The translations under genes and the position numbers were made by a program. Under the pieces are notes generated by a model. It worked only from the letters and a program-made list of their open reading frames with translations, had not been told where the DNA came from and did not search any database. From Blasia pusilla (lineage: Eukaryota; Marchantiophyta; Marchantiopsida; Blasiales): 64,000 nucleotides of DNA. Every line of letters starts with the position of its first letter. Within the stretch, counting starts at the first letter, position 1. The stretch lies in the NCBI GenBank assembly GCA_050084515.1, contig CM114273.1, positions 10,850,001-10,914,000 of the forward strand, written 5' to 3'. Below are positions 13,110-26,400 of the stretch, piece by piece.

Positions 13110-14051
13110 TCAAACTCTTGGCGGAGCTTCGTTTTGACAAAATGAAGCGTATGCAGAATCGAGCTTGCAATGACAAAGTGTCATCCACGAGAGAGCAAGG
13201 ATCAGAAAACTGGAGTCCTTGTTTAGAATGTAAATATTAGAGTCAGAAGTGGTGCTGATAAAACCAATGTCTAGTAAAACATAGTGACAGCTTTCATACC
13301 ACATACGGGCTAATTGCTTCAAACCATAAATGGACGTTTCGAGAAGGCAGACCAAGTTATTATGGGGAACTGGAAAGCCTGGAGGAAGGGCCATGTAGAT
13401 CTTGTGTTGCAGGAATCCATATAGAAAAGAAGCGATTACATCTAATTGATGTAAGTCCATGTTGAAATAAGCAACGATAGCAATTAGAATACGAAGAGAT
13501 TGAAGTTTCACAATAGGAGAAAAGGTCTCGTTGTAATCAAGATCAGGAACTTGAGTAAATCCTTTAGCAACCATACGGGCTTTGTACTTGTGGATCGTGC
13601 CATCCACATGAGGTTTAATTTTAAAAACCCAACGGCAGCCAACTGTGCTTTGATTAGGAGGAAGGGGAACCAAAATCCAAGACTTCATTCTAGCCATATT
13701 CTGAAGTTCAGCAGAAATGGCAGCCTTCCAATGTGAAGGGTCACGTCCAAAGATAGCCTCTTCATAAGATTTGGGTTCAAGAAAAGAACTAGTAGAAGAG
13801 AGCAAGGCCCAACCCTTCTCTGCAGCTCGCTTCTTGTTCTTCTCAACATCGTAATGCTCAACAGCCCGAGTAATGCGAGGAATTTTTCTTTGAGCAAGAG
13901 GAGGAGTAGGAGCTCGTTGTCTTCTTTCATAGTAAAGATGGGTATGCCCATGACTAGGTACGGGGTGTGCAGTGGAAGAGACCGTTGGTGAAGGCATAGC
14001 CTCTGGTTGTGGCGGGCTTGAAAGAGGTTGAACTCCCACTGAAGATGACAT
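13110..14051 (-). pseudogene. copia reverse transcriptase
   Basis: It contains WKAAISAELQNM, VGCRWVFKIKPHVDGTIHKY, KARMVAKGFTQ and the Y-G-L-K-Q motif of copia RT. The catalytic motif is reached only by a frameshift: the neighbouring frame reads LVDDTLSLQ in place of the usual YVDD. The RT is therefore inactive. Confidence 0.92.
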
Positions 14052-14401
14052 GGAAGGAGAGGGAGTTCCAATGAGGGAATAATCAGGGAAGTAGCAGGAA
14101 CAGGCAAGGAAGTTTGAGGATTAGGGGATGAGCGGAAAAATAGAGGATCAAATCTGATAGCCAGATCTTCTGCATCAGAAGAAGCGAAAGATGGAGTGGT
14201 CTGAGGCGTCTGATCTTCAAGAACTACAGCATCACGGGAAAGAATGATAGTTTTGTCTCTCAGTCTCTCGAGACGCAAGGCTTTGCTTTGGTCATTGTAA
14301 CCAAGGAAAATGCATTCCTCAGTGCGAAAATCCAACTTTGAATGAGGATCATTGATTTTAGCAAATGGAGGGCTTCCAAAAATACGAAGATGAGATAACA
14401 C
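13685..14401 (-). pseudogene. copia integrase C-terminal / linker segment
   Basis: It opens with LRIFGSPPFAKIN and EECIFLGYNDQSKALRL, the conserved copia segment between integrase and reverse transcriptase. Later residues are in a shifted frame relative to the RT ORF that overlaps it. Confidence 0.8.
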
Positions 14402-14562
14402 AGGTTTACGATTAAACCATAATTAATAGGGTGTTTTGGAAAGTGGCAATGATTTGCTCGGAAGACGATTTTGCAAATAATTTAGTTGATGACAAGGCTT
14501 CACCCCAATAAGTCTTGGGGAGAGCAAAATGGAAAAGCATAGGACGGATGAATTAGCAAGAG

Positions 14563-15177
14563 TTACGTTTTACGTTCTAAAACACCATTTTCTTTGTGGT
14601 GTGTGGGAACAATGAAGCGCCTGGAGATTCCTCGAGAATGGTAGACGTCTAAGAAAGAAGATGACTTAAATTCCCCACCATTGTCAAATCGCAATGTCTG
14701 AATGCGTCGAGGTTGATGTTGTGTCTCTACATGAGTCACAAATTGAGTGAAACGGGAAAAACCTTCGGATTTGTAATGGAGGAGGTAAACAAGAGTAAAC
14801 CGGGAGAAATCGTCAATAAATACCATTAAATAACAAAACCCAAATGAGTAGGGGGAGAAATAGGCCCGCAAATATCTCAGTATGAATTAATTCTAAAACA
14901 TTGAGAGCTCTATAGACTGGAGAGGTGTTAGAAAAAGGTTTGAGTGCGCTTGCCATGTAGGCAAGGCTCGACATGAAGAAAATGAGAGAGGATTATGCCA
15001 TGGAAGTCCACCAGCCATTTGCTGATTTTGAAGTTGAGAAACACGAGCGGCGTTGATGTGACCCCAAACGGTGATGCCACGGATCAACGATCGTGGGGAC
15101 GAATCGCGATGGCAAATTTGTAATGGAAGAAAATCGGGAGGGTGAAAGGACGGCTTCTCCGAGTTTGTACAAATCAT
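14563..15177 (-). pseudogene. copia pre-integrase and integrase core
   Basis: The pre-integrase zinc region (VWGHINAARVSQLQNQQMAG) is followed by the core with FIDDFSRFTLVYLL, LRFDNGGEFKS and NGVLERKT, which gives catalytic D, D and E. Stops and frame changes separate the pieces. Confidence 0.88.
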
Positions 15178-15397
15178 TGATTAAATAACATGTTGTGATG
15201 ATCAGTCAGTAGAATCACGGAGTATGCACTTTCCATTGTGAATCAAGCGAGATCCTCCTGAAGTGTCTAGTTGCTTGACGAGAAAAGATTTTTCTTCAAG
15301 CTTGGTATAAAGAGAACATTCGAAGAATATATCGAATACCATTAGTCGGAAGGATCTCAACCTTTCAGATCCTTTTATCTCGGACTAGAGTTATCAC

Positions 15398-15619
15398 CTA
15401 GGAAAACATACGAAGATTTTTCATACAAAGTGTAATTGGAAAAGTAATCATGAAGAAGGCCATATGATGAGTAGCACCAGTATCAAGATACCATGTGTTA
15501 TCTAGAATATCTGAAGCCGGAAGTTGAATAGGCAACATGAAAGAAGAGATGAGATGTAAAATTTGCTTTCGGAGCATAACAATGGACTGCATTTGGTGAT
15601 CGCAAGACGTTTTCGGCAA
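15398..15619 (-). pseudogene. copia aspartic protease segment
   Basis: The motif WYLDTGATHHMA, with the catalytic D-T/S-G, is read here in a different frame from the gag above. The fragment is short and ends at a stop. Confidence 0.85.
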
Positions 15620-15639
15620 TCTTTAATATGATGCCCCGC

Positions 15640-16505
15640 AAATTGCGGTAGAAACACTTCATTTTCTTATAAGTGTTACGCTGATTGGAGGATGAAGCCC
15701 GCCAATCAGCTTGATGATTGACGATTCGCCATGTGGAATCGTCATAGAAGCGAGAACAAATCTGATTTGAAAGGACCAAAGTCTTTCGAGGAGCTTTGCC
15801 TCGACCGTAACCTCTCGAAGGAGCCCCTTGCCTCGAATTGCCGAATTTGGACTTCGATTGAAAAGGGCGAACCTCGCCCAACAAAAAAGCCGAGGACGGT
15901 TCAGCGATCTGCGTCTTCATCATTTTCTCCTCCCTAAGAAGTAAAGTGATCAGATTGCAAAGTAAGGTTACTCGACCTCGCAATGAGGTAAATAAGTTGC
16001 GGTAACTATTGGGCATTGATCGCATCAATGCAAGATACTGATTTTCATCAGTAGTCACCGATCCAACAGCGTGGAGTTGATCAATCAATGTCCTAAATTG
16101 ATGGACATGTTTGGTAACACTATCGCCTTCTTTCATCTTAAGAGTCTGCAATTCATCTTGCAAATACATTTTTGTGACAGCGTCCTGGGTTTGGTATAAA
16201 GAATCTAATTTTGTCCAGGCTTCCGCTGCAGTCGTAGCGGAACTGATATGATGAACTTGCGAATTGTCTAAACGATTCGCTATGAAGGACAAGGCAATTC
16301 GGTTGAAAATCTCCCATTCGTGGACACTCCCAGCGCCGGTGGCAGGAGTGGTAGCCGCTGTTGGCTTTGGAGTTGTTCCTTCTACGATGCCTACTAAATC
16401 TTCAGCATCAAGGTACAATCTCATGCGAAATCGCCAGATATAGAAATAGGTTCCGTCAAATTTCGGGATGTTGTCAATCTTGAGGAACATGTTAGAATTC
16501 ACCAT
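15640..16505 (-). pseudogene. copia gag (element 11867-17039)
   Basis: The ORF opens with IPKFDGTYFYIWRFRMRLYL, the usual copia Gag N-terminus, and contains VHQFRTLIDQL and the LMRSMPNSYRNL region. A basic stretch follows. The zinc-knuckle segment near 15.65 kb is reached only after a change of frame, so the reading frame is broken. Confidence 0.85.
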
Positions 16506-17044
16506 CGTGAATTGATGAAAATGATAGAAAACGGGTCGAGGACTTCGAATTCGTAAGAATCAGAAGTCTGCAGCCACCAAGCAATCAGAAACAAGAAAGG
16601 TGTTTGAGCAGAAGGCATCCCCTCTACTCTAGGAATGTTGAAGCGTCCCTCAAATTCCAATCCTTTCTTGAAAATCATAAAAGTAGTGACTAGCGACCAG
16701 GCTCTGATACCATGTGAGAAATGAGGAATGAATTGAAATTGCGTTTGTACTCTCTGTGTTCTCTGTATTGATAGATTGAAAAGCCGATACATAAATAGTA
16801 AAGTCTGTTCTAAACTAAGAGCCGTAATCAAAAGACGTGACGGTAACTTTGTCACTTCAGAAATGTCTCATAGCTATGTATTGTTTCGCAAGATGAAACG
16901 TTACTAGCAGTAATCAATGGTCGTAAACAGAACATTGATTCTAATCTAATCTAGATCGTTTGTATGGATTGATCCGTGTGATCAATTCTTGGATCAGTAC
17001 TCTGATGATTTGTTTCGCTGGACTAATTGATTTCCTACACTTAG

Positions 17045-17493
17045 TAGATAAGTACGCAAAGATGAATCCAACCTGATAACTTCTCTGACACAATTATGCC
17101 AATCTTCATAGGTGTGTTCATTGACATTGTCGTCAGAGTAAGAAACAAAGCTTCGCGTGGTGGATATGGTAGACTTGAACTACAATCAAAATTTGTGTAC
17201 TGATCTTTATGGTGGCAATACCACTTTATGATGCAGCCTATTGAGGCATACATGACAGATTTCAGAAGTTAGTGTCTACTCCAGCCCCCTAGATTCTTGA
17301 AAACAATCCTGTCCACAAATGTGTGGATGAGTTGCTGTTCCTCTCATATAATCCCCAACGAAGATCTGGCCTCACCTAAGAGCCTTATGCTACTAACATG
17401 TTATTGGCCACAAATAGATTTTCCATCTGTAACAGGTAGTAGCAAGCTTAACACCCCTAAACATTGAAAGAATTAGGTAGGTCAACTAATTCA
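17045..17493 (-). other. Probable 3' UTR of the EXS gene
   Basis: About 450 bases separate the EXS stop codon (17494) from the target-site duplication of the copia element at 17040-17044. No ORF continues and no other gene is visible, so this is most simply the 3' untranslated region. The copia element lies in the same orientation directly downstream, so poly(A) addition could be supplied by either sequence. Confidence 0.4.
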
Positions 17494-20400
17494 CTATACG
17501 TCATGATGTGAGACGGAAAGGAGGCCTTCAGAGTCTGCACCTACTTCTTTCAGTGGTATTTGTGATGCAGTTGCACGGGTAATTGTCTTGTTATACTCAC
17601 TCTCAACTCGAAAGAATGTCCACTGAAACCTACGCAGTATTTCCAGGCCTGAAAATGTGAACACAGTCAACCGATTGTGTCGGAGATGTGCTGATAATTT
17701 GAATGTCCATGAACATCTTAAGAAGAGGTTGCTTCCTATCGCCCAAAAGTAGACCTGTCGTTTCAGAGGTAGGGAAAGCATCTGTTACCAAGGGTTAAGG
17801 AAAAAATATTCAATATACAAACAGAATATGCAAGTTATAATTATGTATTTATGCGAGCCAGAATGAATCTACTGAGAATCAATTGCACAAGGTCCAGAAT
17901 TGGAAATCATACCCCATTTTCCAACAGCCTAATTAATATGAACAGAAGAGCAGGACTAGTCATCCAACACCTCCACAGAATTACAATCTATACTAGTAGA
18001 CGCAGTACTGACCCAGGGTCGGTTGTAGAGCAGACTTGGGCGGAGTAAAGGTTTCTTTGTTTTGCAGTTACCTGCTAGGAGCCTACAACCCAAGCAAACA
18101 CCAAATTTTGGGTAAGTCAACCTCATCAAAACCTCCAAATATGAGACCACCTGCACGGTTTATCCTAGAAGTATTACATGATGAAAAGTTTTAGTGAATA
18201 ATTTTCTAAGCTACTTTCTGATCAAACGTTAGGGAGGGTTGTCGTGTGTACCGACCCAAAATCCCAGTCACGCGTGACATCCCAGTAGAATGAGTAGCAG
18301 GTGTTGATAACGCTACAAATCAGCCATAGTGGACGAAATCTTGCTTCCCAAACTAGTACATCAGATACATGATACTTCATTGCTGACAAGATGATGACAG
18401 GAAATGTTGTCGTGTATTTGAGAGCTGCGACAATATATGAAAATTCCCAACTTCAGCTCTGCAGACTAGTTGCCAAGTCAACAAGAATTGATAACACCAC
18501 ACTTCTATTTTAACTCTCACCAACAGCTTCGAAGTGGTGATGAAATCACTCAAAAGGCAATTGACTGAGCCAGAATCAGGGTTCAGCCGTCAATTTGCTC
18601 GTAGCCAGTCACAATTTTTCCAATTGGAAATTTTCACGTGTTTAAAACAGTTCTCTACTCTGTACTTTGATCAGAATTTGTTCTTACTTTCTCCTTGCCT
18701 TAAAAGTGATTCTCACCAGTTCCATTTTAGAAACTTAAAATCTCTGAGCTGTTCTACATATCTCACCCTGCCCATAAAAATTACTTAGTCTTCAACCTCC
18801 CAGTCTAAACTTTAACTTCAGCCTATCAACATGTGTTTTAAGTGTTCAAATAGAAGCAACAGACAGTTAAGGGTAGCTATCCTGGGCCTGGCAATCAGGG
18901 TTCATGTCTTAATCACCACCTCTACTACCAGAACGGTTTTTCAGGGCAACAGATGCATGGATTTTCAGCAGTGAAGCAGAAAATAATTGAATTAGGTACT
19001 TCAAACGAAAGACCCATAGGACTCTTCTCTTGAATTGAGGTTAGGACTCACCATTAAATAGACATGACCTGTCTCTTGTGTCAGAATATTGCCTGACACA
19101 CTGCAAAAATCGGCATAGATATGGGAAGGCAAGAATACAAGGTATCCAATATGAGTGGTTACCACACATAAAATTCACATCGTCATCTGGAACACCTGTC
19201 ACCTGATCAGAAAATCTCATCAGAAGCTGTATCTCATATCATCTGTTCCCATCACACAATATTACATTGAACTGGGAAAGAATTTCAAACTGTACCATGA
19301 GACATAAGTCCACTCTTGCACGAATCCCTGCTTAGTCCATTTTCTGCTGTGGACCCACATGTATTGGTTGACTCTTCAAAGATGAGGGGCTAACGATCAA
19401 ATAAGTGAAATAACTGTGGGAGTCAAAATCTACCATGCAAGGCAGAAGGTAAACCAGTCTGATAAAGGTGCAACAATCACAAAATGTCAATTGTAATTGC
19501 CAGGCATTACAATTCCAAAGCACAAAAGCAAAACTACTGACCTTAAGTAACTTAGTCTTAATTAAATAATCTAATGCTTACTTGATGAAAGTACATTTTG
19601 CAGACAGCTCGCTCCAGATCTGAGAGTACCTGAATATCATGATGTAAAAAATACATGTCAGGAACAGCAAGATGTTTCAGGTGGACGTAAGCTCCAAGGA
19701 CCCGAACCGTTCCATGAAACATTCAAACTTCTCATCACGTGTCCTTGCAAAGCTGTTTCGCACCAAATAATCAATTTGAAGTGATCAATAAAACAAGTCA
19801 ACTTATCAAATGTAACTTTGTAATGGACCAAACTTACTTTAGACATTGAGGTCAGGACATCGGCCACAAAAAAATCTGCAAAAGAAATCGGCTGCACAAG
19901 GCACATGCACACTAAAAGGATGTCAGCTTCACTACTCTGTCTCTTCATAAATCACTTCATTTGTTCATTCTCTCACTCTTTCCCACACTAGAGTGTTCAA
20001 TACTGCAGTTCGACAAGGATTACTACCAAAATGGCAAATGGATACTACACTCCCACTCTTCAAGGCTGGAGACCCAATGTTACCCTCCAACTATAGAACT
20101 ATCAAGTTCAGGACCGGAGCAATTCCCTTGGACCACAAAAACAGTAGGCTGGGAGGGAACAGAACTAAACTTCTGCACATTGGGTGATGATGGAGATGAA
20201 ACCTCTAGTCATTACCTGGCCTCCTGCACAAACTCACCTACTGCTTCATCTTGGACTTCAAGAAGGCATATGACACTGTACCACATGACGGCCTGTCTTA
20301 GAGCTCATGGAAGGTGGGGCTCACATGAAAGATGAGGAGGGTGGTGGAGAAGATGTATCAGAACACAATGAGTAGAGTTCTGGTGAATGGCCAGCAGAGT

Positions 20401-23400
20401 GGGACATTTGATATCAAGCGGGGAGTGGCCCAAGGATGCCCGCTCTCCCCCACCCTCTTCAATATTTTCACCAACTCCCTCTTGGAGGAAATAGAGGACA
20501 GGGACTAGGCATCCGGGCGGGCAACAGCTCTGTTGTTGACCTCATGGTTGCTGATGACTTTGGTGGACTAGAGGAAATGGGAGAGAAGCTCCAAGAGATG
20601 ATCTCCCGGACCAGAACCAGAGAAGGGAAAGGGGGGGGGGGCAGCCAGAGGCCACTTAGCTAGATGGAGGCTGCCCTAAAACGAACCCTATGATACTCTA
20701 GATATGGGGCTGATAAACTCATGCCTCTAAAACAACTATCCCTCAACTTAGATGAGACTTTAGTCATTACTCTGTATTTATAGCTTTCTTCATACTGCAC
20801 TAGATCAGGGCAAGGGCAACTACCGCCCATAACCTGTGCCAATCATACTTCTTAGTTGACTTCTGTACACAATACAATCCATATGACCTGGGTTTGGAAT
20901 GTACAGTATTCTCAACACAGAGTTGGTGTAAGAACAGAATTTGGAGTGGAACCCCTTGGAGGATAGATGTGGCATCGTCACATTGAAATGCTGGAGGCAA
21001 TGGATTCCCCTCACTATCCTAAAGCGGTGATAGGTAAAATTTGGACTCAAAGAAGGCCAGTAAAGCAGGCAACATCTTGTATTCAACATTCACTAGAATG
21101 TTCAATACTGCAGTCCGGAAAGGATTCCCACCAGAATGGCAAATGGATAGTATACACCCACTCTCCAAGGCTGGAGACCCTATGTTATCCTCATCCTACA
21201 GAACTATCAAGTTCAGGACAGGAGCAATTCCCTTGAACCAAAAAAAAAACTAGGCTGGGAGGGAACAGAACTAAACTACTGCACCTTGTGTGATGACGGG
21301 AATGAAACCTCTAGTCACTACCTGGTCTCCCGCACAAAAGTATTTCCCTATGGAAGTCAGACATACACGCAGGAATATGGGTATTATTCCTAACCGAAAA
21401 TGAGCCTACACGGCGCATTCACCACACAGAGAGCAACAACATATGCTGATATTGCTAAGCTGGTAACACCAGAACTATTCAACATATTCAAAAGCGTACA
21501 TTCACTGCCCAACGCTGCTACACTGTTAAGTATCGTCTAATGGGGATCACTATCAGGTTAAGTAGATAGTCTTGTGAAGAGCTTCTTAGTTGACAATTGG
21601 AAGTTCCGCACCAAAACTTTGTATGGTGGGCTCTCACACTATCTGAGAGTGTCTCCCTCCTCTCATGTGGTACCTTCCTCCCTTCTTCCTCTCTCTACAC
21701 CCATCCCAGTCTGTAGCATCTTCCAACCAGGGAAAACTATAGCTTGAACATGATGGGTACAATTTAACATATCGAGATAATCGAGTAAAAATATGTTCCT
21801 TTTCTTTCCGGGTCTACGGTCTCAAGGCTACAACAGGCACTGCTTAATGAGTCAAGTCTATGGTCTACTGTTGTAAAGGAAACTGAGCGCCTGAGCAGAT
21901 TAAATGAAAGTCAGAGCCACCACAAGACAACCTGGTTTCAGGGATCACATAGCACCCTTGATTAGGTTCTCACACACTCTGAGCTCTGATTGAAGAAAAC
22001 TCCAATACCAGAACTGGTCACGAGCCTGGAAACCTATTATGCTGTTTGGTTGACTCAAAAAGGCATTTGATGCAGTACCAAGGGTGTTAGATAAATACAT
22101 TTCAGATAAAGGTTTCAGATAATGTCAGTTAAGGAAACTATCCAACGCTGCTACTCTAGGATGTTAGTGTTAGGATTTCACATAAAATTGTCTGCTGTTT
22201 TCTTCTAGTTTTTTAACTATGGTTAGTTCTGCAAACTATGGTTGGAAGTTTATCATAGTTACAAGTCTCAGTTAGTCTACTAGTTACCTCTTTAACTATT
22301 CTTGTGAGTTTTGGTTATGTTTAATTGTGCACATGGTGTGCTGGCCTCCCCCTGCTGTGCTGGCCTGTTGTGCTGTCCTCCCCCTGTTGTGCTGGCCTAT
22401 TCCTAGTGTGCTGGCCTGTTGTGCTGGCCTATTCCTGGTGTGCTGGCCTGCTCCTGTTGTGCTGGCCCTTCCACCTTGACCTACCATGCAGTGGTCCCTT
22501 CTGCTGGTCTCTTCTAGGAAACTATATAAGTCCCCCTCTCTTCCCTTCTTCTTTGATTCACTTCTACTACTGCCCTCTAAGGCTGTGGGTTTTGAGATTA
22601 GCTCCTACATACCTGAACCTCTGCTGGTGCCTTGATCAACTAAGAAGGAATGTGCATTGGTGTGGAGAATGCTCCAAGAACCAATCTAGCACAAACTCCT
22701 GCATCTTGGTTTCAACCACCTCTCTTCAGGACTTGTGTATTCTAATAAGGTGTTGCCTTTCAAGCACCCAGTTCTCAATAGAAGTTGTAGACCAGTTCTA
22801 CATGCAATCCATTTTCAGGTTTACTCTTTCAGGTTTGTAAGTGATTACCCTCATGTACATGGTTCAGTGGAAGATCCTGTCGGGATCTACTATCTTTCTA
22901 TTCTTTTAAAGTTTTAAAAGTAAGATCTGAGAGGAAGTAGAATTCTGATTTCAACACTTAGTGGTTCCACACTTGGTCACTCGGCCACTTGGCTAAAAGA
23001 GGCACTGTAATTCAGTAGGCTATTTTGTCTCTAGCCATCATCCACACTAGTCTGGGGCTTAGATGAGAATAATCTATGAAGTTCTCAAGCTCATAACCAG
23101 CTCTGCTATCATATCATTCGTCTCTCATCTTCTAACAAGTTCAGATTGCTAAATCTGATTTCAGAATCAGGACCTGTTAGAACCTTCTAGGAATAGTACT
23201 GCTGCCAGAGCAAAGAACAGACACTGTGACTGCAGCAAACGGCTCTAAAAATCCCGCATTTCACTTCATAACCTACCAACAAGCACCAGACAGGACCAGT
23301 TGGAGCAACTAAAAAGCAATTCTATCTCGATCAATTGGGTTCGGGACGAGAGTCTGTGGGAAACCACGAGCAGTAAGTCTTAAAAAATGGTGAAGGATGA

Positions 23401-26400
23401 GACGTTACCACACCTTCATGAATACTGTTGAGATCCATGAAGCAGGCCTCTTACATCTCTGCCTCCATTCACACCAAGTTCTTTCTATCTTGCATTAGCT
23501 AGACTGAAATGCAGTTCAACTGACCTTGAGATTGAGAAAGAAAATTCTCAGAAAAAAATGGAAGACAGATTGTGTAGGCATTGCATACTCAGGGCTCATT
23601 GACACTGAACAACATTCTCTTTCTCACTGCAGTTCCCACTATCACATAAGAGCACCATTTCCAGATCTCTTTGTTGAAATTTGTTAATATCTAGTTTAGT
23701 CATGCCCTAAAAGTAGTTAGTCAAATACTAACTTAGTTGGATACTAATTTAGTTAGCTAGAGATAACTTAGTGTTCCTCTATCTTTTTAGGGTAACCTTG
23801 AATTAGGGCAATTCTCGAGTTAGGGCTAGCCACCATCTGTTATTTAGGGTATGGATCTGTTCAAGAAGATCCAAGGGCCAGAAGTGCTCACCCTCATGTA
23901 TATAATGTCTCTCTTTAGAGAGCAGAAGCCAATTCTACAGCATGCACAGTTTTGGTGAGGACTCCTGAGGCTCTTGGTCCTGCTGCAGAGTGATCAGAGA
24001 GTAGGAAGAGGAGATTGAGACCTGTGCTTGCTAGAGCCTCACTGGAAGGCAGGTTGTTTTGTCTAGTATGCTGATGGAGATTGTTTGTGCTCAATGGTGA
24101 GCCATGTCTGATCTCTGAGCCATGTGAGGACCTGTAGTGTGAGTGCAAGGTGTGGCTGAGTAGAATCCTTCTTAGTATCTCTTAGATAGTAAGAAGAGTC
24201 ACATCATGGTAGGGCTCTGATTTGGCAATAGAGATAGGGACTGATTTGCTGATTGTGTACAAGCTGAAATCATGGATGGTCTAGCTGATGCTAGCTCTGA
24301 CTTTGTACAAGGAGATACTTCTGCTGGTCAATCATTTTCTCAGGTTATGGGCCCACCCCAAACCTTTCTCCTTAGTGATTTCAGCAGTGTAGAGAAGTTA
24401 GATGGTGGGAACTATAGAGAATGGTCCAGAACCATGATGACATTCTAATGCTGAAAGGGTTGTGGGTGTATGTTGAGATGAAACCTCACAATCTAGAAGA
24501 GCTTGTGGTAAACTTCGCTTGGAGACAGCAAAATCAGTTGGCAGCTATCTTACTCAAACAGACCCCTGAACTCCTCTATGAGGGAGTTGGTGGATGGTAT
24601 AAGCAATGCTTGGGAGATCTGGTCCAAGCTGAAGAGTTTGAACAAGAGTCAGCTTTGACTCTAGCTATGCAAAGATGGAAGACATTGAGCTTGGCTGCAG
24701 CTCACATTGCCAAAATGGAGTCAACTTTTCAAGTGAAAGCAGTTGGACAGGAACTGATTCCTATATGGAAGGTAACCCTGTTGCTATCCTCCTTACCTCC
24801 TCGATTTGATACAATGGTTACAATCTTTGAAACCTGGGAGGCAGATTTGCTCATGGGAATCTGTGACCAACAAGCTCCTGAGATATTCAGAAGCGAGAGG
24901 TGATTGTGGAAGAAACAGTCATGCTCAACAGGGATAGGAAGTGGAAAGAGACCAGAACTTGTTACATTTGTAGAGAGAAGGGACATCTTGCTATAATTTC
25001 CAAAGAAGTTGAAAAGGGGAGAGAAAGTTAAAAGGAGTGGATCTGCAGTCAAGAATCAAGAGAAGTTGATGGAGAAGCAAAGTACCTCCTCAGGGAGAAG
25101 GATAAGGCAAGGTTGCATGACTTACACATCTGATGAAAGTTGCTGTTCTTTCATGATGGCCTCTGTGAGAAAGATCTCAAGAGGAGCAGTGGATGGTGGG
25201 TGGACTATTGCAACATCACATGTCTGTTATCAAGAGGAGTTGTTCTCAGACCTAAAACCAGCAAGTAATCATCACGTGAAGTCTTCTGGATTGTTAAGTC
25301 CTGTGGGAGGGGTTGGCTCAGTTTCTATTTTCTTCAGTGCTGATGAAAGCAAATTGATGAAATGGCAGCTGCATGGAGTGTTATATGTTGCAGATTACAT
25401 AAAAATCTGTTGTCAGTTAAGAAATTATTGAGGCAGGAATTGATGTGCACTTCTGGAACTCAAACCAGACTTCACACTTGAAAGAAATGGGAAAGTCTTG
25501 TGCCGAGGAGTGGTACAAGGAAATTTGTTCAAACTGCTGGAATGTGATCCAGAGGAGCAGGTAAATCTCACTGAGAATAGGAGCTTGCTGAATCTGTGGC
25601 ATTGCAGATTGGGGCACCCTATGAACACAGCTGAGCTCTGCAAGGAATGTCTTGAAGTCACAGAACTTGAGTTCTAAAGGGAAAGCTCAAGTCACCCGCT
25701 CCCAGAAGGTCACTTAACATGTCTGAAAGATTATTGGACCTGATTCACTCTGATGTGTTACCTGTAAAGTCACTAGGAGGAGCACGCTATTTTGTGTCAT
25801 CCAGGACAAAGTAGAAAAGAGCTTTGTGTACCTGATAAGCAGCAAGGCTCAAGTTCTAGAGAAATTTGTTATCTTTGTCAACATGACAGAGAGGCAAGTT
25901 GAACGAAGAGTGAAGAGACTTAGGTCTGATGGAGGAGGAGAATTGCAAGTAAAGACTTTCAAGCATATCTCTCAGCCAAGGGGATATTAAAAAGATGTTA
26001 CGGGCGCGTGACAGCCCCACCAAAATGGAGTAGCTGAAAGGTTGAATAGAACCTTGCAAGAGAAAGCCTTGAGCATGTTGCAACATGCCAAGCTTGGTCA
26101 AGAATTCTGAGGAGCAGCTATCATGACAGCGAATTGTCTGAGGAACATCAGTCAGCGGCCTTGAAGAATGTAACTCCAGAAGAGTGCTGGTCTGGTAAGA
26201 AACCTGACATTTCTAGATTGAAAGTGTTTGGTTGTGTTGGCTATGCCCTCACCCCTGATACACAAAGGAGGAAACTAGATGCAAAGGCTGACTCATATTT
26301 GTTGGGTATGAAGAACTGAAAGGATCATGTTGTATAATCCTAGAACCTGCAAGGCAATTGAAGCAATGATGTGACTTTTGATGAGAAGAGTTTTGGAAAG

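Larger units (their letters stand above)
11867..17039 (-). mobile_element. Ty1/copia LTR retrotransposon, structurally complete, decayed
   Basis: The LTRs are 11867-12193 (3' LTR) and 16714-17039 (5' LTR). Both begin TGTGAGAAAT and end TTTCCTACA, and about a dozen positions differ. A 5-bp TSD, CTTAG, flanks the element at 11862-11866 and 17040-17044. The primer-binding site TGGTATCAGAGCC, complementary to initiator-Met tRNA, abuts the 5' LTR at 16701-16713. The polypurine tract (minus strand CCCTTGAGTGGGAG) abuts the 3' LTR at 12194. The domain order protease, integrase, reverse transcriptase, RNase H defines Copia. Frameshifts and stops break the polyprotein, so it is not autonomous now. It sits just downstream of the EXS gene in the same orientation. 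Confidence 0.97.

Noticed and set aside
18072-18150. An alternative EXS exon reading VVSYLEVLMRLTYPKFG
   Set aside because: An acceptor at 18151 and donor at 18071 would leave the wrong phase for the next exon. The exon 18013-18082, with a better acceptor, gives the expected family length and correct phase on both sides.
22325-22840. 171-codon plus ORF with Cys/Trp-rich repeats
   Set aside because: It is the translation of the GTGCTGGCC minisatellite within a solo LTR.
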